Shown: positions 13,201 to 22,699 of the stretch, one piece after another
Layout: the number at the start of each line of letters is the position of its first letter
Position numbering within the stretch: position 1 is the stretch's first letter
DNA from: Takakia lepidozioides
Lineage: Eukaryota; Streptophyta; Takakiopsida; Takakiales; Takakiaceae
DNA: 64,000 bases
Assembly (NCBI GenBank): GCA_030704615.1
Contig: CM060734.1
Span: 38,580,042-38,644,041 of the forward strand
Direction: 5' to 3'
Position numbers and translations under genes: made by a program
Notes under the pieces: model-generated
The model's input: only the letters and a program-made list of their open reading frames with translations
Told to the model about the DNA's origin: nothing
Database searches by the model: none

Positions 13201-16200
13201 TAAGACATCAGTAAAGGACCTTTGAAGAGTACATACCAGTAGTGGACGCCAAAGCAAATAAGAAAAATTCTGTAGATCCCAGCTACAAAGAGTGCCACAA
13301 CGCGGCTCTTGAGCAGCTCGAAACCAAATAAGCACGCACCTACATTTATGTCTGTACCAAAAATACAGCAGAAATCCACACGTGATGCACTTTAGTGACC
13401 GAGACAGGAAACGGGAATCGGAAAAAGTAAATGTACAGGAGGACACTTGCAAACCATGCATATGAACCCAAAAACCTCATGTCAGTTTAGCCAACTATGA
13501 GACAAGGGGCATCAAAGTGGCAAAATTAGCCGCAAACGGCATGTAATATGGTGGCAACCTCCATCAATATTATCCAGTAGTCGGGATAGGCAACCCAACT
13601 GATTATCAAGCAAATAGAACGAGCTTCACGCTTATACTGCAAGCAAAGAGCAAACAAGATGCGACATGTTGTGGTGGAAGTACACAGCGACTCAGAACTG
13701 ATCCTTGCAATAAAAGGAGGTTATGAATTACTGGATTTGGCTCTCACCAAGAAGAATGACTGCAGCCGAGGTGACTCCACCAAGCCACCGCACCTTCCTT
13801 GCCGTGAGACCATAGAGTACTGAGTAGGTTACCAGAACTACAACAGACCCTATGTACATTAGGACAAGGCGCCATCCACTGCACATCAGGGAGGTGAACT
13901 CCACTATCAGGAACCAACAAAATTTGTATGCTCCCATCTCTGTACCCCTCCCTTCCCTCTGTCACACAACCAGATAGAGTGATTACTCTTGACCCCCAGT
14001 GCATCCCTCTCTATGGGGCATTTTATTTCTATTTCTTGTGTTCGTTAAAGCATTAGTGTCCCATAAGCTCCCTGGACTTTATTGACATTTGAAAGCACCT
14101 CTTTTCTCTGTCTCCTGCGGACGTAACAATTTTTTCTTCTCTCTTCTGCCCTGCCACTTTCACAAACAGGATTCCAACTATAAAAGTTGGAAGTTCACTA
14201 AATCAGGTGCTATCATTGCCACCAAGACTGAAGAAAATGGCCAGCCTTGCCTTTCTTAAATTTGACTCCCTGGAAAAGGATTGAGCGAAATAAGTGTTTG
14301 CCTGTTTTTCTTCTGTATGGCGGGGTCTCGCAGGTCAGGAGGCTCAGGCATACATGCCACTGGACCAACTTCTATGGCTTCTGCATGGGCAAACTTGTAG
14401 GACCTTCTCACATACTCATCTACATCCAGGCTCGCTCCTGTCAGAGAACACAGAAAAAGAACCAACAATGGCAACAACTCAGTTATGGAAGCTCCCAGTG
14501 AGTAGACCCGGGAAAATCCTACAGCCCAGGCCTCACAGAACTTACCACCTATGGCATACAACACATCAATGCCATAAGGTTACAGATTGCTGACAGCTTG
14601 GAACAAGTAGCACTGGAAGTGAAAGGATTGATCACCAAAAATTGTGTATCCTTCAAGAATCTCTAACGATCAACTGAGAAGCAGCTACTCACCATGAAAG
14701 ACCATTTTGCAGATAAAAAGCATGTTGATGCTCATGGCAATGGCTGAAACACCAAAAAAAAATGCCGAAGGCGAGTAGCGCACAGATGCACTCCGACCAG
14801 CTGTGACATATACTGCAGAAATCTCGTAGGCACATAACAAAGAGACTGCCAGCAGAAGAAGAACCGCAACAGCACCTGCAGTAGTACCCATTTCAATGCC
14901 AAAGCACCCATCATCAGTGCCATGCTTTTTTTAAACATGTAACATGCATATGCATTCAGTGGTAGTCGAGTTTGCAGTGCAACCTAGAGGTAGTTCTTTC
15001 CTAGACCCTGCATTGCAGTACTGAGGGCTGAAGGTATCAAGTGACCACCAAGGGTAATAGCGCAAAGGATCCACCAAGAAGGTGTGATATGTATCAACTT
15101 CTCTCCATACACAAAGAGGAGAGATGCATAAAGAAGAAACACCCATTTATGGCAGGTCAAAATGAGGACATAATTCTATAGGTTAAGTTTGGAATCATAA
15201 ACCCTGCCTTGCCTACACAAGCACTGAGCAGCATGTGATTTAGCACTCCATTTACTAGTATAACAGGGGACAAAGGCCCAGCCGGCGAAGGCAGCCTCAA
15301 GCATAATTACATCTCTACAGATGGGAACAGGCACCTGACATAACTATGCCACATGGTTGCAACAGAAGATTAAACACATGCTGCTGATGCCTTACCTACT
15401 GAACAAGAACACCATAGAGATGGCAAAGCAATTAAATAAGTCGGATACTATACAAGTCTCAACTCAGTTCAAGGACTGCCCAATAATAGATTTAAACGAC
15501 ATCCCAACAACCAGGTGACTGAGATGTGAGTGGGATCAACAACATACGCGAGCTTTGCCACTGTGTTCTCCACCAAAGCATAATGGCATAAAATGCCAAC
15601 AGTAGAGCAGTGCCCGGCATGACCACAGCAAGGCCAACTGTATCGTGGTCCAAAAGAAGAATCAGCCTTACTCCCCAAAGAATCAGAACCACAATTGGAG
15701 ACAAGACAGTTGCCCACGCAGCAACCGAGAAAATTCCTGAAATAATACTTAGCTGGGGGCCTTGCAGATAATTTGCCCACTTCCGAGCATAAACCCAACT
15801 GCAAAAGTGCAAACGAAACCCCAAGAGAGGAAGTACGGATTAACGTTCCAGCACTTCGATAATACAAATGCAGCGCACTATCTGAGAATCCATATGCAAG
15901 ACAGAAACTATATCATCAGTACCAATACACACCAATGCTCGGAAGGCCTAGATCTGACTGAACATGTCTGTGCTCTGCAATAGCAGCAGCAGATAACCTT
16001 GGAAGAAGAGAGTGATGGCTTTGAATGGAATGAGATTAGAGCTCCAGAAGACACTGCCTTCCAAAAACTGGCCCCAAACCTAGAAGTTGAGGTCCAGCAA
16101 CAAGGTAAAGTGTATGACAGCTTACATGCAATTGAACTTACACAAGGGATTTCAACACTCACAAGCTTCCACGACTATTCAAGATTATCTGAGGGAAAAA

Positions 16201-17230
16201 AACAGCCTAATGTCCCGTACATTAGTGACAAGGACATCATTGATGATAGCACCTTTAATGATCCATCATTTTTATACCTATTCATGGTTCGAGTCTGACT
16301 CATGCACATAAACGTTACTGAGAGCGGATCAAGACAACACCAGGCTTCCCAATCATTTATGAGAGGTATTCATATGACATCACTATCCCTGCTCAGACAC
16401 TATGATTCATTGGAGTCTGAGTTACGGACTTCACAGAGAGCAGATCAACAGAACACTCGGTTTCTCAATTGAATCAGTCTCTTTCCACACCATAAGAGTA
16501 CTGCATATGGATAGATAGGCCCTATTTGAGTTTTAGATAAGGAACCCTCTCACATTTCAAAGGAAAAGTGACCTGCACCTATGACTGCAGAATGGAGGAG
16601 AAGATGACAAGACGTGATAATAAACTGAAACAGCATCAGAGGAAATGAGGCTAGTGTAGGTTTCTCTATTCATAAAAGGTAGTGCTTTCTGTTCACCCTC
16701 TTCCAAACTTCCCTGCTGCCAAACTGTAGAAGCAATTGTGATTATCTTGCAGCTCGATATCAGGACAAATGTGGTACTGTCTAGCAGCTCGTTCTCTCGC
16801 TCTCTCTCTCTCTATCGCTCTCTCTCTCAACCTGAGTCTGCTTGATTACCAAGGTATTAGCTGTCCAAGTAGATAATGCCATCGTGATCTCTTGAGAAAC
16901 AATACTCTCGAAGGATTTCTTTGACAGCCATTGCAACGAATGGACTGAATTGACGAGGAAGATTATATGAGGCTTTGTTCAGCTTTTGCAGTACCTCACG
17001 GACGAAAGACAGATGAATGTTTCCAACTTGTACCATGAAGCAAAATGCCAGATAAACTTCACCTGCAGTCAGAATCAGGTGGAGGAGTACCTGTAGATTC
17101 TCCATGGGCGCCAATTTACAGCAACCAGAATGGTTACTGAGAGTGCGCTAAGCACACAAAAACTTGCGCCAAATACAGCACAGGCTATGACAACACTGTG
17201 CTGGTCTCCTCCATCTAAAGAGACCCCCAT
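347..17230 (-). CDS. DEK1: DEK1 phytocalpain (membrane-anchored calpain cysteine protease), 30 coding exons
   Basis: Plant DEK1 is a plasma-membrane calpain needed for epidermal and division-plane fate; its released C-terminal calpain is the active protease. Exons in transcript order: 17091-17230, 15548-15798, 14693-14875, 14302-14437, 13748-13878, 13237-13351, 11937-13002, 10948-11058, 10617-10675, 10080-10257, 9480-9753, 8928-9078, 8680-8791, 8399-8564, 7922-7992, 7579-7670, 7251-7413, 6976-7047, 6385-6762, 6152-6267, 5528-5825, 4864-5183, 4051-4414, 3398-3718, 3150-3254, 2815-2943, 1969-2349, 1597-1734, 1041-1277, 347-655. They sum to 6567 nt with every phase matching, giving 2188 residues (Arabidopsis is about 2150). 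Order: multi-pass membrane part with a large loop (about residues 320-674), further membrane segments, linker with LG3-like domain (about 1421-1610), CysPc (about 1725-2030), C2-like domain. Catalytic C1797, H1955 and N1975 are present. The start ATG precedes a DEK1-like N-terminus ending VNWRPWRIY. Exon edges were placed by eye. Confidence 0.96.
1597..2943 (-). other. DEK1: DEK1 calpain catalytic core (Cys, His, Asn)
   Basis: Exon 2815-2943 carries the nucleophile in GRLGDCWFLSA (C1797). Exon 1969-2349 carries the histidine in GIVQGHAYSLL (H1955). Exon 1597-1734 carries the asparagine in QIRNPWANEVEW (N1975). All three catalytic residues and the surrounding calpain signatures are intact, so the encoded protease should be active. 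The introns here are in phase 0. Confidence 0.95.
3255..3397 (-). other. DEK1: DEK1 intron with a GC donor (AG|GCAAGC)
   Basis: Exon 24 ends at SAKLQ with CTTCAG|GCAAGC, and exon 25 starts VVNEWLRP after ACTGCAG. Both sides are fixed by conserved calpain-domain residues, so the GC donor is well supported. Confidence 0.85.
4051..5183 (-). other. DEK1: DEK1 LG3-like (laminin-G/LamG) linker domain, exons 22-23
   Basis: Exons 4864-5183 and 4051-4414 join in phase 2 (AG|G) to give residues about 1421-1649. Recognisable blocks are VLDDEPRSIGRLCG, EQGLEAGQIGLR, EWFIGSTCIADGRWHTV, VGIRPPMDLDAFGRSDSEGA and WGRCLSEDE. This cytosolic linker between membrane part and protease is reported to regulate DEK1 calpain activity. 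Confidence 0.92.
7414..7578 (-). other. DEK1: DEK1 intron with a GC donor (AG|GCGAGT)
   Basis: Exon 16 encodes VVYSPRVLPVYVYDAHADSA and ends AATGTCAG. The following GCGAGT acts as donor; the acceptor TTTTCCAG|TGGG restores phase and homology (KNV-S-GSFLILYG). The alternative GT two codons earlier would shift the frame. Confidence 0.8.
11937..13002 (-). other. DEK1: DEK1 large exon encoding the loop region of the membrane domain
   Basis: This 1066-nt exon (residues about 319-674) starts with the YLGHCIGY membrane segment. It continues through a basic REGFRRRG stretch, a long Ser/Ala-rich variable segment, and the highly conserved block containing LLQDKGLDPNFAVMLKEKGL and DADRDYRDNT. It ends with a new helix (GTPERAWVLF) before the second membrane block. 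The variable middle is where DEK1 orthologues differ most; the flanking blocks are near-invariant in plants. Confidence 0.93.
13879..14301 (-). other. DEK1: DEK1 intron with a GC donor (AG|GCAAAC)
   Basis: Exon 4 must end in phase 2 to join exon 5, which starts T-GGA-TGG. No GT occurs in the open frame between the conserved PEPPDL block and the stop further on. AG|GCAAAC at the 14302/14301 edge gives the right phase and matches the strong GC-AG donor consensus. Confidence 0.7.
15799..17090 (-). other. DEK1: DEK1 first intron (1292 bp) with CT microsatellite
   Basis: This is the longest DEK1 intron. It holds a (CT)n tract broken by single substitutions at about 16794-16830 and no coding pattern I can support. 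Small open frames in it are random. Confidence 0.8.
17091..17230 (-). other. DEK1: DEK1 first coding exon (start codon and first membrane segment)
   Basis: The ATG is at 17228-17230. The exon encodes 46 codons plus two bases: an acidic start, then a hydrophobic helix, then VNWRPWRIY, which matches the first DEK1 transmembrane segment as I remember it. The donor is AG|GTACTC. The exon is too short to stand out as an ORF and is separated from exon 2 by a 1292-bp intron, so automated annotation could easily miss it. Confidence 0.9.
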
Positions 17231-18127
17231 ATTCCGATATTTCCACCTGCTTCATTCACCTTTCCCAAGTGCAACCAATATTTTTTTAACTCCTGAACTG
17301 AAATGGACCGCCTGCCTGTCCTGTGGAAGCTTAGATCTACGCGCACATAAGCGTGAGGTACCACCAAAGCTCGCAAATGCCAATCTCTTTTGAGGCAGGA
17401 AGTGCATATTAGATCTGCAAGACGCCGGCGTCGTTGTGATGCACATACAGAGAGAAGGGCGAACACTAGGGTTGGCAGTTGGAAGGCACCAACGACACTG
17501 CAACTCCATAGCTCAGGGACAGCAAGAAGCCCACCGATTTAGGTTGCGGATTGCTTTCCAGCATTGTGCGGGGGTCGAGAGGAGCGCATTAAAGTGAGCC
17601 TTGCTCCTGACTCCTGAGACCAGATCCGGGACCGACTATGAATGCGGAACGCAACGGGGCATGAATGCAGGCAGGGGCGTGCACAGACCGCATCTGCGGG
17701 CCCACGCCACGCTCCCTCACCCACCCTCCTCCCCCGGGCCAGCCTCTGATTCATCGGGCCAACCGGGCTCTTCTTTAACACATCCTCCCCATACTTCCGT
17801 ACGAGCGGCTGCCATTGCATGGAGAAATCCATCTAACTACCCTGGTTCATCCACGTGGCTTACCGCCGATGTGATACCCTTCCGCCTCCCGGCGCCCTTT
17901 TTTCCCGGCACGGGTGAACGCTGTCCCCGCCAGACTGGATCTTGCCGGGTGGCCCGGCAGAACCCGGTGATGTTCACGGAAGGCCGTGGCATGGGACGTA
18001 TGTATGTATGGCGGGAAAAGTGGCAGCTGCCCGATGACGGTGCCCGGGCCCGCCACAATCTGAGTGGGGCTGCGCAATCCGAGTATTGTGACGGAATGTC
18101 GTCAACCTGCCTTGTCATACACACACA

Positions 18128-18166
<39 letters not shown>

Positions 18167-18230
18167 GCAGCTCACAGTCTTCCAGGGATTTATGTGTCTG
18201 AGTGCACAGCCCAACTACATCTGAGTTTTC
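17231..18230 (-). promoter_or_regulatory. DEK1 5' leader/promoter region, GC-rich, with AC/TC microsatellite
   Basis: The DNA upstream of the DEK1 ATG is GC-rich between about 17550 and 18080. It contains a compound microsatellite, (AC)n then (TC)16, at 18117-18163, which reads as (GA)n on the DEK1 strand. GA-rich tracts are common near plant transcription starts. No start site or TATA box can be assigned by eye, and an intron in the 5' UTR cannot be excluded. Confidence 0.45.
18117..18163. repeat. Compound (AC)n(TC)n microsatellite
   Basis: About six AC units are followed by about sixteen TC units without interruption. Confidence 0.95.
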
Positions 18231-19149
18231 ACTCCCAAGCACGAGACACAGGCACTCGTCTCCAAGTCTCAACGTCTCAAGTCTCAACCCATGCTGCCAC
18301 TTGGCCCTTTTGTCGAACAATAGTCGAGGATAAACTGCAGCCCAACAAACCAAAAAGTCGTAGTAAGCATCGAATATCTACTTAACAATGCGTTTATCTT
18401 CATTTGTAAGCAGGCGACACCTACCGACACTTTCATAACTTTTGTAAGCTTTACATTTTGTGAAGAATAAAAATAAAATAAAAATTGAAGGACCCTATCT
18501 TGCCAGATATTTCTAAGACCTCAACACCTACCGACATGTTCATGTTCATAACTTGTCTAAAAACTTGACTGTTAGAAAAAGTAGAACTCAAAAAGTCATC
18601 GTCGGATGCCCAACGTAGACTTGATGTTGAGCTTGACAAATTTGAGCCTGAAAAGGCAGAGCAAGTTGCAATTGGGCCATCCTTGTCCCGGCCTCTACCT
18701 TTGTCGAAAAGTCTACGTCATCTACTGGTAAGCATGGCCCCGCACAAGCAACCCAAACTTCAACTCGTAGGCCCAAAGCCGGTGGAACTACTGTTGAGGC
18801 CCACGACCAAGGAATGGTAGTTGCTGACAATCCATCTGGCATCAATATCAATACTCAAACCTCACATTACCAAATTATTTGCAAGTGAAAAGCAAACTTC
18901 ATCAAAATTCGCCTATTACATTCACCCGGCTGGATAGGCACCCACTTACTTCCGACCTCAAAGTGTAAGACTCGTGCCCAACCACAATCACATATTTACC
19001 CGATTAAGAATATTAGCAATAAGTTCGAGCCCAGCTTTTGTCACGATTTCAGGGCTGCTGTCTCTCGAGTTTCTTTTCCAGAAAAAATTTCGATTCCACA
19101 GCATGAATGATGCAATTGCACGATAGCTAAGCTAATAAGTTGGTCTTTG

Positions 19150-19720
19150 CGGCCTAACGAGCAGGGGTGTCATGTTGCAGACTTGCAGGACAACGGCCAG
19201 CCTCAACTCGCGAAGGCCAGCAGCTGCGTGTAGCCGGAGAGTGCGGAGACGGCGGTCAGGTCAGCGTGGAAATCGCGGCGAATCGCAGGGCGAAGCGGCG
19301 TCGGCGGCGAGTAAGTGAGCGGGGATGGGGCGAGGCGTGGCGGAGCGGGCATGGGTCAACAACGCAGCGCGAGCCCCGACAGATCCTCTCGCAATGCGCT
19401 GCTTCGCACGCGCCAATCACTTGGCAGGCAAACTTACTAATGGCTCTCGGGCGCGGATTAACTACTCACGAGTCACTAAGCACTACCGGGGAAGGGGCGG
19501 GTGAGTTACTAGTAAAAAGCCGGTGAACAAACCCGCGGCAACACCGCCCGAGGACTTGGGCGGGCAGGTGCCATGGCGGCTGCTGGCAGAGGGGCATGGG
19601 TCGCATGAGAGAGAGCATGGGGGGAGGGAAGATGGAGCGGGAAGGTGGTGACAGCTTGAGAACGCGTGGAGGCAGGTTTAGGCAGGTGCAGATTTAGCAA
19701 AGAGGGAGCCCGGATTAAGG
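19150..19720. other. GC/CpG-rich block with no recognisable gene
   Basis: Strongly GC-rich sequence with many CpG dinucleotides sits in otherwise AT-richer DNA. A 119-codon plus-strand frame exists but has the Arg/Gly/Ala composition expected of random GC-rich sequence. It could be a promoter-type island or a TE relic. Confidence 0.4.
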
Positions 19721-22610
19721 GAGGGTGGGGAGATCATAAAGGCTGTGGTATATTGCGCTGTGGAGTCTAAAAATTGCAACCAGCTCGCACACAGGAGTAC
19801 TTTGATGGGGGGGGGGGGCCTTCAAGTTGTCCTGATGAGCAGGGCGCCCCGTGACTGTACTTTTACTCGCAACCATCCAGAGACAGGCCTTTACTTGCGG
19901 CGGTGTTTTGCAGCTTTCAAGTTTCACGTTTGTACTCGTGTGAATGCAGTTGTCTTCACCAGAGTGTTAGAATGACAGTCAGAGGTGCTGCAATGCTGAT
20001 GTACAGTGCATGATGCTCCGGCCTAAGTCCCTTCAGCCTTAAATCTCCTCCTTTCTTGGGTACAAAGCAGGACTTAGGTTGTTACACTCGAATGGGCACC
20101 ATTGTTTCTCTTGATTCCATATCATGTTTTATCGACTGTAGGACAATATCAAAGTGGAAGCTGGGATGTCTCGCTGGCCTGTCCGCTTCAATGTCTACTG
20201 TGACTTATGACTTGGGTTTTTGTCCAGTAGAGTATCTTGAGAGCACCGGCTGCTTTACTCTTCTTTTTTTGTAACTTCCTGGATCTAACCCGTATTAGGT
20301 TTTCACGCCCACCAATTGATTACTATACAGGGCCAATAACCAAATAATCCTGAGCTTACATTCCTAGCACTAACTTTTGGGGGACTGACACATTGGGCGT
20401 GGCTGCTGCTAATAAGGGCCTATCGAGTAATGTGCACCTTTATAGTTGAATTCCATCAGTATATAGCCTGAGGTATTTGTGGAACAAGACATAGAACAAA
20501 TTCCCAAAAATCCGGTCAAAGCCAAAACAAGGATTCTCGCAACCGACCTCTTTGACCGTACCTACTGGTATTTTATTCTATCCTTTTACTGCAGGAGGAG
20601 GCGAAAGTGTCACCTACACGCCAATTAATTTGCCCTGGAATCTGCAGCCACCTGCGGACAAGTCGAACAAACAACAACAATCGAGGTGGGAGCACTCATT
20701 CCAGACGTCAGTGCTCAGCAGAATTATCATTTGGACTCATCAGATTTGGCTGTCTGCACTTGGGTTTGGCCAAACAAGTCACATCTTTCAAAGTAGATAA
20801 CCGGAATGTTCCCATCGTCCTGAACAAAAAAGGATGTAGATGCCTACCAACTGTTATCATACTCCATCTCACAACAACCAGCTCTCCACCCCAACAGGCC
20901 CTCATGATAAGTTATCCCGTGTGGGAGTTGAGTGCAGATGAGTGAGGGGACAAGATTATGACCACTACCTAGCCTATCCAAGCTTGAAAAACAATGGCTT
21001 CATGCACTGGGCCTCGGAAATTTAATAAGGTGAAGACATGTGATAACTTACATTGCTTCCATTACTTCCATTCCATTGTGGAATGTGATAACTTACATAT
21101 TGACTTCTCTGTACCTCCAGATGTCCATTAGTGGAATGATATGCATACATAATGTAAGATCAGGTCCTAAAGGGGGGTAGTCAACCCATAGTCAATGTCA
21201 TTTATGTTTCAAAGATTTCACTTCAGCGATCCTCAAATGAAACCCTAATAACAGAGCATTTTCTCCCTCTCTAACAATCTGCCAGCCTTCAATGCAGCTC
21301 AAAGTTAGTTATTCTCGCAGTTGCTCACCAATCACATCAGCAGGGTTACTGCACACCAAAAGTGATATTTCATCACACCAACGCTTATGAGTTTTGTAGT
21401 ATCAATGTACACAGAGTCCTGGCTCTCAGAATTTCAGAATTTGGCAAAGTGGTGCACACATTCATAGGACAAACCAACAGTACCTGAGCAATAACTCTCG
21501 CACTCCGTTCATTCATTAACACTCCAGCACAACTCCACTTTGACACCTCTTCAGCCTAATCTGGGGTCCATTTGAAGGAGAACAAGTGAGGAGAAGTTAG
21601 TAGCTAGGAAAAGGCGAGGTTTGGTGGCTGCATGGCTGGCCTTGCTCCTTTATTCGGCTACAAAACACATCATTCATGACATCGATGATAGTCAGTAATT
21701 TCCACCGCAGTCTTAACATGGTGATGATAGCTATTAATGTTGCCCCTCCTCCTAACAATGTACTTGGTGGAATGTTAAATTACACCCTTGTCGTGAATGT
21801 ACACGTGCCTCGAGGTTTCACAACACATGGGTACACATACATTCATGTTTAGAATCTTGTGTCTGGGAGCATGAATTTCATGCCCTGTCTCTGCAGCAGC
21901 GTTTCTTTTAAGGTATTTACATTGTAGCACAACTGGGCATCCATTAGAACCTTAGAAGAGCATGTCAGGCGCTTGTACAAAATGCGTAGTGGAAATGGCT
22001 GGCGATAATATGAGATTTTGAATGCGGGGGGAATGAACCTAAAACCTAGTAGACTTGTTGAGGCGAGAATTGACATAGTAAATTGGAGGGTTTAGGCATC
22101 GTTGGAGACTTGGCAGAAATTATGCCAAACACCACCAAAAAAATTTAAACCATCATTCATAAGTAGAAAACCTTAAATTGGCTTAAATTGCGTTTCAGTC
22201 AATCTACTCTAAGTGGCATATTTGAACCCTAGCCCAAAACGACCTTGCCTAATGCTACATGGCACATAGATAAGATGTATCAATGTTTGCAAGGCTCTTG
22301 GAAATACAAATAAAATTACCAAGTAACTTGGCTCACAAAGCTTGTAAACAGTAATGAAAATTATATGTCACTATGTTTAGTTTTGTGTTTTATGGGAGGA
22401 AAAAAATGAAAGAATGAAGATGTGTTTTAGGCTTTTTTTTTTTAGGTCCTAAATTTGCTGACATGTGTCCTTTCATCCCAAAAACAATGAATAAATGACA
22501 TTCTCATTCCGTTTTTGTAACCCTCTGCCACCCTTTTGATTATCATCCTCCTCCGCGGCCACCTTTTTCATATTTAAGAACTTTATCATCCAAACCAGGT
22601 TGCTATCAAA
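19721..22610. other. Intergenic stretch without a supported gene
   Basis: Only short open frames are present. I see a 12-base G run at about 19807-19818 and locally repeated wording around 21035-21100 (GTGATAACTTACAT twice). No RNA gene, no TE protein and no clear terminal repeats were found. Confidence 0.5.
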
Positions 22611-22618
22611 AAAACATT

Positions 22619-22690
22619 AAGGTGTTAGGATTCGAACACCAAGTCAATTAGATAGGTTAGGTGATCTCTACCACTAAGCTACCCATACTT
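22619..22690 (-). repeat. tRNA-derived sequence, probable SINE head
   Basis: On the minus strand an A-box-like TAGCTTAGTGGTAGAG (22666-22681) is followed about 30 bases later by a B-box-like GTTCGAATCCTA (22626-22637), the spacing of an internal Pol III promoter. The arms do not fold into a good tRNA cloverleaf (the T-stem pairs poorly), so a working tRNA gene is unlikely. A tRNA-derived SINE or tRNA pseudogene fits better. Its 3' body would extend toward lower coordinates, with no clear end. Confidence 0.5.
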
Positions 22691-22699
22691 ATACTATAG

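Noticed and set aside
17837-18214. Minus-strand 125-codon frame with an (RE)n run
   Set aside because: The Arg-Glu repeats are just the translated microsatellite.
17601-18224. 207-codon plus-strand frame upstream of DEK1
   Set aside because: It lies in GC-rich DNA and ends through a TC microsatellite (Leu-Ser repeats). It has no family pattern and is most likely a chance frame in the DEK1 leader/promoter.
19167-19526. 119-codon plus-strand frame in a GC-rich block
   Set aside because: Arg/Gly/Ala/Ser composition follows from GC content; there are no motifs or splice context.
22619-22690. Functional tRNA gene
   Set aside because: A and B boxes are present but the T-arm and acceptor stem do not pair properly.
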